DNA of 64,000 nt from CAWJLS01 sp963843755 (lineage in GTDB: Bacteria > Acidobacteriota > Thermoanaerobaculia > Multivoradales > DATKCC01). The DNA is taken from the NCBI GenBank assembly GCA_963843755.1, contig CAWJLS010000005.1:1-64000 (forward strand), given 5' to 3'. The notes under the pieces were generated by a model. The model was not told where the DNA came from. It saw nothing but the letters and a program-made list of their open reading frames with translations, and made no database searches. The translations under genes and the position numbers were made by a program. How positions within the stretch are numbered: position 1 is the stretch's first letter; each line of letters starts with the position of its first letter. Positions 43,201 to 53,493 of the stretch are shown here, one piece after another.

Positions 43201-43468
43201 TGCGCAGGGACTCGGCTCGAAGAGCAGTACGGAGCCTCAAGGCGTTGCGGGCGAGGGTGGCCGGATCGAAGCCCTGGGCGGCGAGATCTTGGTCGAGATC
43301 GGGTCCGGCAGCGGCGGCCAGAGCCTCGTCGACTGCGTCGTCGATCAGCGCGAGGGGGTCCCGAACTCGAACCGCCTTTGCCTCCTTCTGCTTGCAGTTT
43401 CGATAGAAGGCGAGGGTTTTCTGCTGTTGCGTGAGGTCCGGACGATCGTCGATCTCGTGACTCTTCAT
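40217..43468 (-). CDS. Large multidomain protein: TIR/DUF4062-like, pseudo class III cyclase, coiled coil, alpha-solenoid
   Basis: This 1,083-residue protein has no signal or membrane segment. Residues 1-90 are helical and 90-145 are Ser-rich linker. Residues ~155-320 look like a Rossmann-type TIR/DUF4062-like domain: VVGLRTDPQLVDERAALAEI, IDLLLICRSPKSF, RPRTLVLLGAL, and DDPKELEQILLRELTRWLLE. Residues ~340-505 follow the class III nucleotidyl cyclase fold (TLCIAFGGAALLGDS, GEYQAALGGVFLDIAFFHF, HRRAVQAAELL, VRLCVHELP, GLVFLAALTE, AGILVTASVRQRL, FRSIGRF) but lack the metal-binding Asp pair. A coiled coil (~517-545) and helical repeats (~620-1060) finish it. It overlaps the sigma-like gene by ATGA. 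Domain calls are by pattern and tentative. Confidence 0.6.
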   Translation of the reverse strand: MKSHEIDDRPDLTQQQKTLAFYRNCKQKEAKAVRVRDPLALIDDAVDEALAAAAGPDLDQDLAAQGFDPATLARNALRLRTALRAESLRTSEDTRSNSPSGSESPRASASSSPVSVQEAPLATKQRTQQRPVGTGRSTRSPGYLGGALQSSRTKRYVVGLRTDPQLVDERAALAEILHRVQSKSGLGGRIGYSIVFDPLCSSEATECNRLGVDGEASIDLLLICRSPKSFSAPASEASGLALLRSSPDLRFWQDAGRPRTLVLLGALSGAARSPSASPTDRALDLRHADTDRESVSLIGYDDPKELEQILLRELTRWLLETRFALQLGGGTSLQIDYPAVRAHTTLCIAFGGAALLGDSVQGNLAVEHLWNRVAAVIGEYQAALGGVFLDIAFFHFQGFDCHRRAVQAAELLLRTVPSLVDRDKAATNPDDLSVRLCVHELPATTGPSPTVPEGLVFLAALTESPEADAGILVTASVRQRLPAELSARFRSIGRFCGEPLWLFESRGPTILLRGRTMRRIDELESQIVRLETAVRAAAAPARAVLDVVSTAVDKIYALLAFLANRAQRRRDRAPGELAELTSLVESALGQEERAWHLISEMVARGAESTDDDAWKAPVYLAAARRGPIVAQLRKVAEPAGTIPTPNELPFQGARIIRAGKDHRLNASLLDDLRHLIHGDDLDTYSTFTNLASNFKSELLAVFGCGQPVPQDEIRQLGSRLWILVDLAVAEDESEPRRVDRCLVPQIASGPFGDERFAALCNFLFDSPKEETWGPEDALRAAGALVRFENVETLWTCRLLTARKPVERLQAIEQVALGRLWNLLTYPRTPWATVVTIVQRFAKVHLEGHGQICFDCLTSRLARTLNAGSGEDHSLPEIREVLKAFGQFDFSVTTSKFEQLRKLVELYIDRTGGPARQAEEFWRAGAQGGVPASAQPERMPEILSALPAVVQRHLASEGRYIEHFACHPDYRIARETARFIRPHRLRQIVAPGSLNGRLLRDLLRQPGLWNDPGDLEVVLNHPKCDPFFANHQLSRLSPQALLRIVRNPGANPQIRRQAGRIIHVHGFHPRGRPGSTLGRAGGRQ

Positions 43469-44373
43469 GACTTTTCCTTGCTCCGCAGCTTCCGGTCGGT
43501 AGAAAGTGCCTCATCGATGGCCGCGTTCAGGCTGCGAAGGCGCCGATAAACGGTCGCTCGTGAAACCCCGAGGTCGGCCATGATCTCCTTGAACGTCCGT
43601 CCGCAGAACACGAGGAGGGTCAAGTGCAGTAGATCGGGCTCCTTCCGACATGCCCGATAGATCGCTTCTCGACGGCTCAACGCCTCTTCAGGCGTGATGG
43701 CGTTGTCGCTGATTCGGTCGATCAGCTTCCGCGATGCATCGTCTGGGCTACCTGTGTCTCGATTTAACGAGACCTGCTGCGGGCGGCGACGGTGCCAGCT
43801 GATCTCGTGGGAAATGAGGCTCTTGACGATGGTCTGGAGGAACGGTACCAGCGGGACCCGGTCGCACGGCCAAGCTCTCCTGCCGGTGTATGGAAGGGAG
43901 AGGGCTTGGTGGGCGAGATCCTCGGCCTCGCTCCCGGCGGTGATCAGCGACTGCATTTGGCGACCTGACTTGGCATTGATGCGCCGGATTTTGTTGTTGG
44001 CGTAGTTCACGATCTTCGAGTAGACGAGAACCATATCCTCGTCGGAGAGTGCGCTCAGATAGCGGCGAAACAAGAGTGTGTTGAAGATCTCCTGGAGGCG
44101 GTCGAAGAGAGCCTGGCCTGCCTTCGGGGCTGCGTGGAAGCCATCGCGAATCTCGTCAAGCACCTGCCGGGCGATATGACGGCCATCGAGCGCCTGCTGA
44201 AGAACCGGCGGGCGCTCGACAGTCTCTCCGTCTTCCTCGTAGAGAATCGTCAGTTGCCGCGCTTGTGCCACGCGCTCGGCCCCGTACCCCTCCAGGGTGA
44301 GAAGCGCAGGGGCCCATTCGCAACTCGGGTACTCGCTGAACCAGCTGCGGCGGACATCGCCTGTTCGGGTCAA
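43465..44373 (-). CDS. Sigma-70-like factor with long N-terminal extension
   Basis: This ~302-residue protein ends in a sigma region 4 helix-turn-helix (TLLVFCGRTFKEIMADLGVS, RATVYRRLRSLNAAIDEAL). Its centre is region 2-like: SEAEDLAHQALSLPYTGRRA, then VPLVPFLQTIVKSLISHE and RRR. The first ~105 residues are an unassigned extension. AGGAGG abuts an ATG at 44379 but lies 6 bases before a TTG at 44373, so TTG is the likelier start. Its stop overlaps the ATG of the large partner by 4 bases. It probably directs RNA polymerase to accessory promoters, or binds the partner; the class resembles sigma factors next to large effector-like genes. Confidence 0.78.
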   Translation of the reverse strand: MTRTGDVRRSWFSEYPSCEWAPALLTLEGYGAERVAQARQLTILYEEDGETVERPPVLQQALDGRHIARQVLDEIRDGFHAAPKAGQALFDRLQEIFNTLLFRRYLSALSDEDMVLVYSKIVNYANNKIRRINAKSGRQMQSLITAGSEAEDLAHQALSLPYTGRRAWPCDRVPLVPFLQTIVKSLISHEISWHRRRPQQVSLNRDTGSPDDASRKLIDRISDNAITPEEALSRREAIYRACRKEPDLLHLTLLVFCGRTFKEIMADLGVSRATVYRRLRSLNAAIDEALSTDRKLRSKEKS

Positions 44374-44815
44374 ATCCATCCTCCTGGCCTAGCTTCGGAC
44401 CGGTCACGGACCGGGAGCCTCAAGCGGCTGCCGCTCCTCATTTGAAAGAGGCAAGGGCCGGAGCTGGAGTTATCCATAGCACCGAGCGGCACCGTGGACG
44501 GTCGCAGCCTAGCCCTCACTTAGCTAGGTACCGATCAGGTGTCCGGTTGAGTCACCTCTGAAAATTTTCCGGCTTGCTCGTCGACCCGAGTCGGCTTGCT
44601 GGACGCTGGCGAGATTGCGGCGTCGGTGGGTATCCACAAGACGGGGAGGCCGCGTGGGCATCTCCGAGCAACGGCCGGGCGGGTCGTGGCAACGACCCGC
44701 CCGGGAACGATCCCGGCGCTCCGAAGAGAGCCGAGTCTCGTGGACACGGTCAGCATAGCCTGAGAGACGGACGGACTCAAGGTGGCGCCGAACAATTCAG
44801 GGGAAAGGAGTCGCC
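44374..44815. other. Intergenic region upstream of the sigma-like gene
   Basis: This 442-bp region holds the promoter area of the sigma-like gene, a CTAG-containing stretch near 44508-44530, and the perfect hairpin at 44675-44704. It has lower G+C around 44555-44575. No gene is supported. Two sequences resembling DnaA boxes (44471 and 44631) are isolated and probably chance. Confidence 0.5.
44675..44704. repeat. Perfect 13-bp hairpin
   Basis: CCGGGCGGGTCGT and ACGACCCGCCCGG form a perfect stem with loop GGCA. There is no T-run on either side. It could be a terminator, an operator for the adjacent sigma-like factor, or a mobile-element remnant. Confidence 0.6.
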
Positions 44816-45025
44816 ATGAGCGCCCGAGGCATTCTGGCCGGCGTCCTTCGGGGACATCGACGCTCTACTCTGGGACCGGCGTGGGACAGTCTGTACCACG
44901 CATACTGGGACGATGCCGCAGCTCGGGCCACGGCTCTTAGGCTCGATGTGCGGACCGTGCTTGCCCGGCGCGGGAAGTGCTCTGCTGAAGAGCCGGAGGT
45001 CATTGCATTCCGCAAGGCCGGCTGA
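44816..45025 (+). CDS. Small basic protein, hypothetical
   Basis: A 69-residue frame starts at an ATG with AAGGAG 6 bases upstream, the best ribosome site in the neighbourhood. It reads MSARGILAGVLRGHRRSTLG, then WDSLYHAYWDDAAARATALR, and is Arg/Ala-rich with no recognised motif. It lies divergently from the sigma-like gene. It may be a real small protein of the accessory segment or a chance frame. Confidence 0.35.
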   Translation: MSARGILAGVLRGHRRSTLGPAWDSLYHAYWDDAAARATALRLDVRTVLARRGKCSAEEPEVIAFRKAG

Positions 45026-45078
45026 GCGACTGAGCGCTGCCGGGAGGCTTCGTGGCATTGCTCCCGGCGGCGCTCTAC

Positions 45079-45300
45079 TCGCTAATTCAGCATCGCCACG
45101 CCTCAGCGGTGTTCGACGACGCTCTGGACCTTGCGGATCGCGCTGAAGGCGTCCTTGAGGCGACTTCCCTCCAGGGCAGCGAGGGTGTCGAACTGGACCC
45201 GGTTTTCGACCGGGCAGCCGAACCTGCGGTTCTGGAGTTGATGCTCCAGCAGCGAATGCAAAAGGAACGGGAACGCTTCGGTGAAGGTCTCGCCGCCCCG
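45079..45300 (-). pseudogene. DUF294-gene C-terminal fragment with nonsense codon
   Basis: On the minus strand about 70 codons match the end of the DUF294 protein at 45875: TFTEAFPFLLHSLLEHQLQN, RVQFDTLAALE and LKDAFSAIRKVQSVVEHR. The TGG that should follow is TGA, and the rest (GVAML) lies after it. Identity to the parental 3' end is about 78 percent at DNA level by eye. The fragment and the real gene end flank the small membrane gene at 45560. Confidence 0.75.
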
Positions 45301-45559
45301 GGGCCGCGGCCACAAGACGGCAGGCCGCGTCCACGCCCGACGGGCCCACCCGACGGGGCGGGAGCAATGCTATGATTGTGCGACAGCTCAACAACGGCCA
45401 GGGAGCCTGGAGCACGATCGGAGACGGTTCGATGTGCCGCGGAGCGCAATCACTGGAAGCCGGCGGCGCGGCCCCGAGGGGCCGGCCGTAGACGGCTCTT
45501 GGGGCGGATCGCCGGTGAGGTCCGCGCAGCCCCGGGCTCCCCGAACCCGAGGAGGGGAG

Positions 45560-45871
45560 ATGAACTTCAGGACCTTGGCGTTTGTCGCAGGCCTCGTCGT
45601 GGCGGTGATCAGTGCGTTCGTCGACAGCGCGGTTCTGCCGTGGGTTACCGGCGGGCTCGGCATCGTGGTCGGTCTCCTCAACGTGACCGCAGGCGAGCAG
45701 AAGCGGCTTCTGCTGTGCGGCATCGGCCTGGTCGTGGCCCTGACCGCGATCCTGGCCCAGACCTTCAATCCGGACTGGCTGAACCATGTTCTCTTCTTCG
45801 TCCGGGTGTTTGTCGCTCACGTCCTGCTGGTGGTCTCCCTGATCTGGTTCTTCAGGACCGCCAAGGACTGA
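45560..45871 (+). CDS. Small membrane protein
   Basis: This 103-residue protein has three hydrophobic segments: TLAFVAGLVVAVISAFV, a middle one around LLLCGIGLVVALTAILA, and HVLFFVRVFVAHVLLVVSLI with a Trp/Phe end. GGAGGGG lies just before the ATG. It is convergent with, and almost touches, the DUF294 gene. The middle of the promoter region contains TATGAT at 45373. No family recognised. Confidence 0.7.
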   Translation: MNFRTLAFVAGLVVAVISAFVDSAVLPWVTGGLGIVVGLLNVTAGEQKRLLLCGIGLVVALTAILAQTFNPDWLNHVLFFVRVFVAHVLLVVSLIWFFRTAKD

Positions 45872-45874
45872 CCG

Positions 45875-47752
45875 CTACCCCAACATCGCCACGCCCCAGC
45901 GGTGCTCGACGACGCTCTGCACCTCGCGGATCGCGCTGAAGGCGTCCTTGAGGTGGCGGCGTTCGAGGGCCGTGAGGGCGTCGAGACGGACCCGGTTGTC
46001 GGCCGGGTGGCCGAGCTTGCGGCTCCGGAGCTGATGCTCGAGGCGCAGGCGGAGGAGGAACCGGAACGCCTCGGCGAGGGTTTCGGCCCCTTCGGGGCTG
46101 AGGCCGCCGTCCAGGCGCCCCGCCTCCAGCCGCTCGACGGTGCTTCGGACGGAGCTGCCCGCCTCCAGGGCCACCAGCCGGCCGAGGCTGACGATCGGGA
46201 TGATGCCGCCGCGCTTGAGGTCGACCCCTTCCTCCGTCTGGCGGATGCGCCGCAGCATGCCGAGGGGCGGGCGGAAGTCGAGGGCGTTCTTCGCCATGTG
46301 GGCGAGAAAGCGGTGCTGGCGCGAGGCCGTGCGCACGATCTCGGCGAGCGGGGCGAGGTCGAGGTCGCCCCAGACCGCGCGGTGATCGAAGAAGTTGGCG
46401 GCGTCGATCAGGGCCTGGGGGTCCGGGGTCTCGATCCAGCTCCGGAAGAGCTCCTGCCAGTCGGCGAGCGGCTTGTGCCAGGCGTCGGCCATGAACCCGC
46501 CGGGGCAGGGCGGCAGGCCGAGCTTCTGGAGCGCCTCGGTGACCCGGCGGCCGAGCTCCGCGAAGAAGCGCTCGGCCTCCGGGGTGGAGTCCCGGTAGAC
46601 GATGGCGTTGTCCTGGTCGGTGAGCAGCGCCTGCTCGCGCCGTCCCTCGGAGCCGTGGACGATCCAGGCGTAGGGGCAGGGCGGATCGCCCAGGGTCTCC
46701 CGGAGCTCGCGCTCGGCCAGGTGGATCATGCGCACGGTCGCCGCGTCGTTGACCGTCGAGACGATCCGGCCGATCTCCACCGCGTCCAGGTTGCCGCGGA
46801 AGAGCACCTCGACCATGGCGCCGAGCTGCTCGGCATAGTCGGCGAAGTGGGAGGCCCGCTCGATCTTCTCGATTCGGCCGAGGACGTAGAGCGGGCTGTG
46901 GAGGTGGTGGCGGAGCAGGTCGGTGTCGGAGATCACTCCGAGGACGTTGGCCGCCGGCTGGCCGTCGAGCTCGGCCGGCTGGCGCTCGTCGACCACCGCC
47001 AGGTGGTGGATACGGCGCTCGAGCATGGCGACCAGGGCGTCGAAGGCGGGGTGGTGAGCGGCGATCGTGGCGAGCGGCCGGCTGGCGAGCTGGAGGACCG
47101 GCGTGTCGGCCGGCCGGCCGGCGGCGAGCACCCGGCTGCGCAGGTCGCGGTCGGTCAGGATGCCGTGGGGCTCGCCCGGCGGCCGCCCGGGGACCAGGAC
47201 CGAGCTGACCCGGTTCTCGGTCATCACCCGCGCCGCTTGGGCCGCGGTCGCCTCACGCCCACAGAAGACCGGCGGCCGGGTCAGCAGCTCGGCGACCGGC
47301 GTCGACAGGTCGCCGGCGAAGCTGCTGAATCCGCCGGCGAGCGGTCCCTCCACCCGCGCCGCCTGGCGCAGGCGCTCGGCCAGTCCGGTCAGGAAGTAGT
47401 CGGCGAACGGCTTCTCGTCCATCAGGAGGTCGAACACCACGATCGGCAGGCGATAGAGCAGGCAGTCCTCGTCGGCGACGACGTCGGTCGACGGGCCGGC
47501 GCCGGCCAGCAGCGACGGGTAGCCGAACGGCTCGCCCTCCTCGAGGTGCTGGATCGCGATGCCGTCGCGCTCCAGGCGGACGGCGCCCTTGCGGATCACG
47601 AACAGGAAGCGGTTGACCGGATCGGTGCGACGGAGGATCGCCTCCTCGCGGGCCGCGTAGACGATCTCCAGGCGGTCGATCGCGCGGCGGAAGGCGCCGT
47701 CGCTCAACCGGTCCCAGGGAGGGTGGCTGCGGAGGAAGGCGTTCGGATCCAT
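45875..47752 (-). CDS. DUF294 nucleotidyltransferase-like protein with cNMP-binding and CBS domains
   Basis: This 625-residue protein has four parts. Residues ~10-130 are a cyclic-nucleotide-binding domain (ILRRTDPVNRFLFVIRKGAV, EGEPFGYPSLL). Residues ~165-300 are a CBS pair (RVSSVLVPG, GILTDRDLRSRV, LGVISDTDLL). Residues ~320-450 are DUF294 (AWIVHGSEGRREQALLTDQD, with the G-S and D-x-D nucleotidyltransferase motif). Residues ~480-620 are the substrate-binding-like C-terminal domain. Related proteins (e.g. of the GlnD-like fold) are found beside Na/acetate symporters and may regulate uptake through nucleotidylylation. It is 84 bp downstream of the symporter gene. Confidence 0.9.
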   Translation of the reverse strand: MDPNAFLRSHPPWDRLSDGAFRRAIDRLEIVYAAREEAILRRTDPVNRFLFVIRKGAVRLERDGIAIQHLEEGEPFGYPSLLAGAGPSTDVVADEDCLLYRLPIVVFDLLMDEKPFADYFLTGLAERLRQAARVEGPLAGGFSSFAGDLSTPVAELLTRPPVFCGREATAAQAARVMTENRVSSVLVPGRPPGEPHGILTDRDLRSRVLAAGRPADTPVLQLASRPLATIAAHHPAFDALVAMLERRIHHLAVVDERQPAELDGQPAANVLGVISDTDLLRHHLHSPLYVLGRIEKIERASHFADYAEQLGAMVEVLFRGNLDAVEIGRIVSTVNDAATVRMIHLAERELRETLGDPPCPYAWIVHGSEGRREQALLTDQDNAIVYRDSTPEAERFFAELGRRVTEALQKLGLPPCPGGFMADAWHKPLADWQELFRSWIETPDPQALIDAANFFDHRAVWGDLDLAPLAEIVRTASRQHRFLAHMAKNALDFRPPLGMLRRIRQTEEGVDLKRGGIIPIVSLGRLVALEAGSSVRSTVERLEAGRLDGGLSPEGAETLAEAFRFLLRLRLEHQLRSRKLGHPADNRVRLDALTALERRHLKDAFSAIREVQSVVEHRWGVAMLG

Positions 47753-47836
47753 GGCGAGAAGGCGGCCGGCGGCCCCGGCCCCCCGGGACGAACCGCCCAC
47801 AGGGCCGGGGCCGAGCTGCAATGCAGCGGGTGTGCC

Positions 47837-49503
<1,667 letters not shown>

Positions 49504-49507
<4 letters not shown>

Positions 49508-49812
49508 CGGCCACCTCCTCCCGGCTGCTTGCCACGGCGCGGGCGGTCCTCGTGGACGTCGTACTTTTCGTCCAGCCGGTCCATGACGAAGGCGTAGACG
49601 AAAATGAGGATGACGAAGACCACCATCGACCCCTGCTGTGCCCACCAGAAGCTCATCGGCAGGTGTCCCACGTGGACCCCGTAGAGGGGTCGCGCCAGGA
49701 AGATGGCGAAGACGTGGGAGACCAGTGCCCAGACGACGAGCAGGACGGCGATGAGGATCTTGTTGGCCCGCCAGTAGGCTTGGACAGCGTTCGGGCGCTT
49801 TTCACCTTCCAT
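49504..49812 (-). CDS. DUF4212 sodium/solute symporter small subunit
   Basis: This 102-residue protein has two helices: ILIAVLLVVWALVSHVFAIF and SMVVFVILIFVYAFVM. The hallmark MSFWWAQQGSMVVFV and the DRLDEKYDV end define DUF4212 (TIGR03647). The N-terminus contains AYWRANK. AGGAGG stands 6 bases before the ATG. The family always pairs with the VC_2705-type symporter, to which this gene is translationally coupled. Confidence 0.95.
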
Positions 49813-50040
49813 ACCGAATCCTCCTCTCGTTGCCGCGCCAGGCGCTCCGGCCGGGGGCCGACCAGGACGCGTCGGTACGCGGAGTGCACGACTGAAACGG
49901 CGCCCGGCCCACGGACCGGGTCCGGTGTTCCCGGCACTGCCGTGCTGCTGCCGCCGGAGGGATCGGCGGACTTCGCGCCCGATCCCGGCGTGAAGCCGGG
50001 AGGGCGAGGTCCAAGGAAGCAAGAGTGAGTTGTGACAGAG

Positions 50041-50070
50041 AGGATATTCCTGGTCAAGAAGGCGTGTCAA
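50041..50070 (-). promoter_or_regulatory. Promoter of the DUF4212-symporter-DUF294 operon
   Basis: On the minus strand TTGACA (50070-50065, perfect) is followed by an 18-base spacer and TATCCT (50046-50041, 4 of 6). It reads toward the DUF4212 gene. Confidence 0.6.
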
Positions 50071-50145
50071 TCGGTCCGGCCGCGGGATCGGCCTCGGGGT
50101 GGGCCCCGCGAAGCCCCGCGAGCAGCCGAGCCCCGACGTGTCGTC

Positions 50146-50151
50146 TATAAT
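50146..50151 (+). promoter_or_regulatory. -10 box of acs
   Basis: A perfect TATAAT lies 79 bases before the acs ATG. There is no good -35 box 17 bases upstream, which suggests an activator-dependent promoter. The two divergent promoters are only ~75 bp apart, so one regulator could control both. Confidence 0.55.
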
Positions 50152-50229
50152 CGACGGCACATTTTCGATCGTTTCGGTCGCAGAGCTCCCCTGGCTCGGA
50201 CTGCACTCGAACCGCAAAGGAGGACCTGG

Positions 50230-52170
<1,941 letters not shown>

Positions 52171-52251
52171 CGGCCGGTCCGCAGGCTCCGCGTCGTGCGG
52201 GCCGTGTCCCGTGGCCCGTCGAGACAACCCGAGCAAGGAGGAGGTAGACCG

Positions 52252-52857
52252 ATGAAGAGGCTCCACCAGACGTCCATCCTGATGGCGGTCGCAGTCGGCA
52301 TGGCGGCGATCCTCGCCCCCGCGCTCACCGCCCAGGATCTCCATCCGTCGCGTCGGCCGAGCCCCATGGGGATGGCCCGCACCACCCTCGGCGACACCTA
52401 TGTGCGGGTGGTCTACAGCCGCCCCTACAAGCGCGGCCGCGACAACATCTTCGGCACCGAGGAGTCCGGCGCCCTGGTGCCCTACGGCAAGATCTGGCGG
52501 ACCGGCGCCAACGAGGCGACCGAGATCACCGTCACCGGCGACGTGAAGGTGGAAGGGAAGACCCTGCCGGCGGGCACCTACTCATTGTTCACCACCCCCG
52601 GTCCGGACCGGTGGAAGATCCACTTCAACTCCGCCCTGGGTCTCTGGGGAACCGGCCGGTCCAACGCCGAGACCCACGAGATGGAGCCGGGCTACACGCC
52701 GGACAACGACGTGCTGGTGGTGAGCGTCTCGCCGCGCAAGAGCGACAAGGAGGTCGACCAGCTCACGATCTCCTTCGAGCCGGCCGGCGAAGGCTCCGCC
52801 ACCATGGTGCTGCGCTGGATCGACACCGAGGTGCCGGTGTCGGTGTCGGCAAAGTAG
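52252..52857 (+). CDS. DUF2911 secreted protein
   Basis: This 201-residue protein has a signal peptide (MAVAVGMAAILAPALTAQD). The DUF2911 body follows: YVRVVYSRPYKRGRDNIFG, LVPYGKIWRTGANEATEITV, KTLPAGTYSLFTTPGPDRWK and LTISFEPAGEGSATMVLRW. These match the conserved family pattern. AAGGAGGAGG precedes the ATG. It is periplasmic or surface-located; no reaction is known. It is 81 bp downstream of acs and may be cotranscribed; a strong terminator follows. Confidence 0.93.
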   Translation: MKRLHQTSILMAVAVGMAAILAPALTAQDLHPSRRPSPMGMARTTLGDTYVRVVYSRPYKRGRDNIFGTEESGALVPYGKIWRTGANEATEITVTGDVKVEGKTLPAGTYSLFTTPGPDRWKIHFNSALGLWGTGRSNAETHEMEPGYTPDNDVLVVSVSPRKSDKEVDQLTISFEPAGEGSATMVLRWIDTEVPVSVSAK

Positions 52858-52897
52858 CGCGCCACCGAACACTCCGAGGCGTCAGCTTCGACACCAC

Positions 52898-52928
52898 GCC
52901 CCCGCCGGCCGCAGCGGCCGGCGGGGGC
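52898..52928 (+). terminator. Terminator hairpin after the acs-DUF2911 unit
   Basis: GCCCCCGCCGGCCGC, one A, then its exact reverse complement form a perfect 15-bp palindrome followed by GTTCTTCGTTCC. It is probably the end of the acs/DUF2911 transcript. Confidence 0.75.
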
Positions 52929-53023
52929 GTTCTTCGTTCCGGGGGCACCCACCCGTCGGGATGGGGAGATCGGTGGCTCCTCCCGTCCTTAAGCGCGGGA
53001 CGAAAGACCGCCCGTCGGGGCGT

Positions 53024-53195
53024 TTGTTCGGGGCTCTTCAGCGCTTACTCTTCGATTGCAGGTTCGGGAGTCTTTGAGTCGGGCGGGGGACACAAGCCAG
53101 GGGAGGAGCCTCCGCCCGACCACTCCCGGACCGAACTGCCTGCGGGGGCAGCGCTGGAAGACCCAACGCGCCGGAGGGCCCCGCAGGCTTTTTTT
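53024..53195 (+). ncRNA. 6S-RNA-like small RNA candidate
   Basis: The region folds into a long irregular hairpin: 53034-53045 pairs with 53150-53161, 53058-53070 with 53122-53139, and 53078-53090 with 53108-53120. This leaves an open region in the middle as in 6S RNA. The 3' strand contains CTGCCTGCGGGGGCAGCG, which resembles the CCTGCGGCGGCA of known 6S RNAs, and the 5' strand contains TTCGATTGCAGG opposite it. A terminator (stem 53138-53147 with 53179-53188, then seven T) ends it. 6S RNA binds RNA polymerase as a promoter mimic. Structure is visible; identity is an inference. Confidence 0.45.
53179..53195 (+). terminator. 3' arm and T-run of a Rho-independent terminator
   Basis: GGCCCCGCAGGC followed by seven T. 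Its 5' arm at 53138-53147 overlaps the 3' strand of the proposed small RNA, so the terminator stem competes with the long hairpin. Confidence 0.65.
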
Positions 53196-53218
53196 GTGCC
53201 TGGGTGGAGGGGGCGCGC

Positions 53219-53352
53219 TGCTACGAGCCGCCCGGGCACAGCATCTCGCGCCGTCCTCGTTCCTCGCTCCTTGCGACGTACCTCTGGTACGCCTCAGTCG
53301 CTCGTCTCTTGCGGTGGCACGATCTGCCGCACCCTGACGGCTCTCGCGACGC
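53219..53352. repeat. Palindrome C, relative of palindrome A
   Basis: An imperfect palindrome is centred on CGTACC-TCT-GGTACG (53277-53291). Flanking arms (CTACGAGCCG...GCATCTCGCG and CACGATCTGC...CGGCTCTCGCG) match the arms of palindrome A read in reverse complement, including the shared GTACGCCT-x-x-GTCGC segment. CTAG is not present at the ends, so the element may be older or eroded. It is intergenic between the small-RNA candidate and the gene at 53494. Confidence 0.6.
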
Positions 53353-53493
53353 GCGGTTTGGCCAATCCAGGCACAGACCACTCTCTGAAGGTTGCCGGCG
53401 ACCGCTCGGTGGCCTCGCGACACGCTCCCACCGAACCCCCGGGCACGTCCGGTAGAATCGTTTTCCGGCAACTTGCACAGAAAGGCGGACCTG

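Larger units (their letters stand above)
49813..50229. other. Divergent control region between symporter operon and acs
   Basis: This 417-bp region carries oppositely directed promoters at 50041-50070 (minus) and 50146-50151 (plus), giving a leader of about 220 bases for the symporter operon and about 70 for acs. A small CCCGGC/GCCGGG hairpin lies at 49984-50000 in the long leader. No gene is supported. Confidence 0.6.

Noticed and set aside
44471..44640. Two sequences like DnaA boxes (TTATCCATA and GTATCCACAA)
   Set aside because: They are single, imperfect and 160 bp apart, with no AT-rich unwinding region or dnaA/dnaN nearby, so an origin is not supported.
53219..53420. A sigma-54 type promoter (TGGCAC near 53325)
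   Set aside because: The required TTGC/TTGCA element at the right spacing is missing, and the sequence is part of palindrome C.
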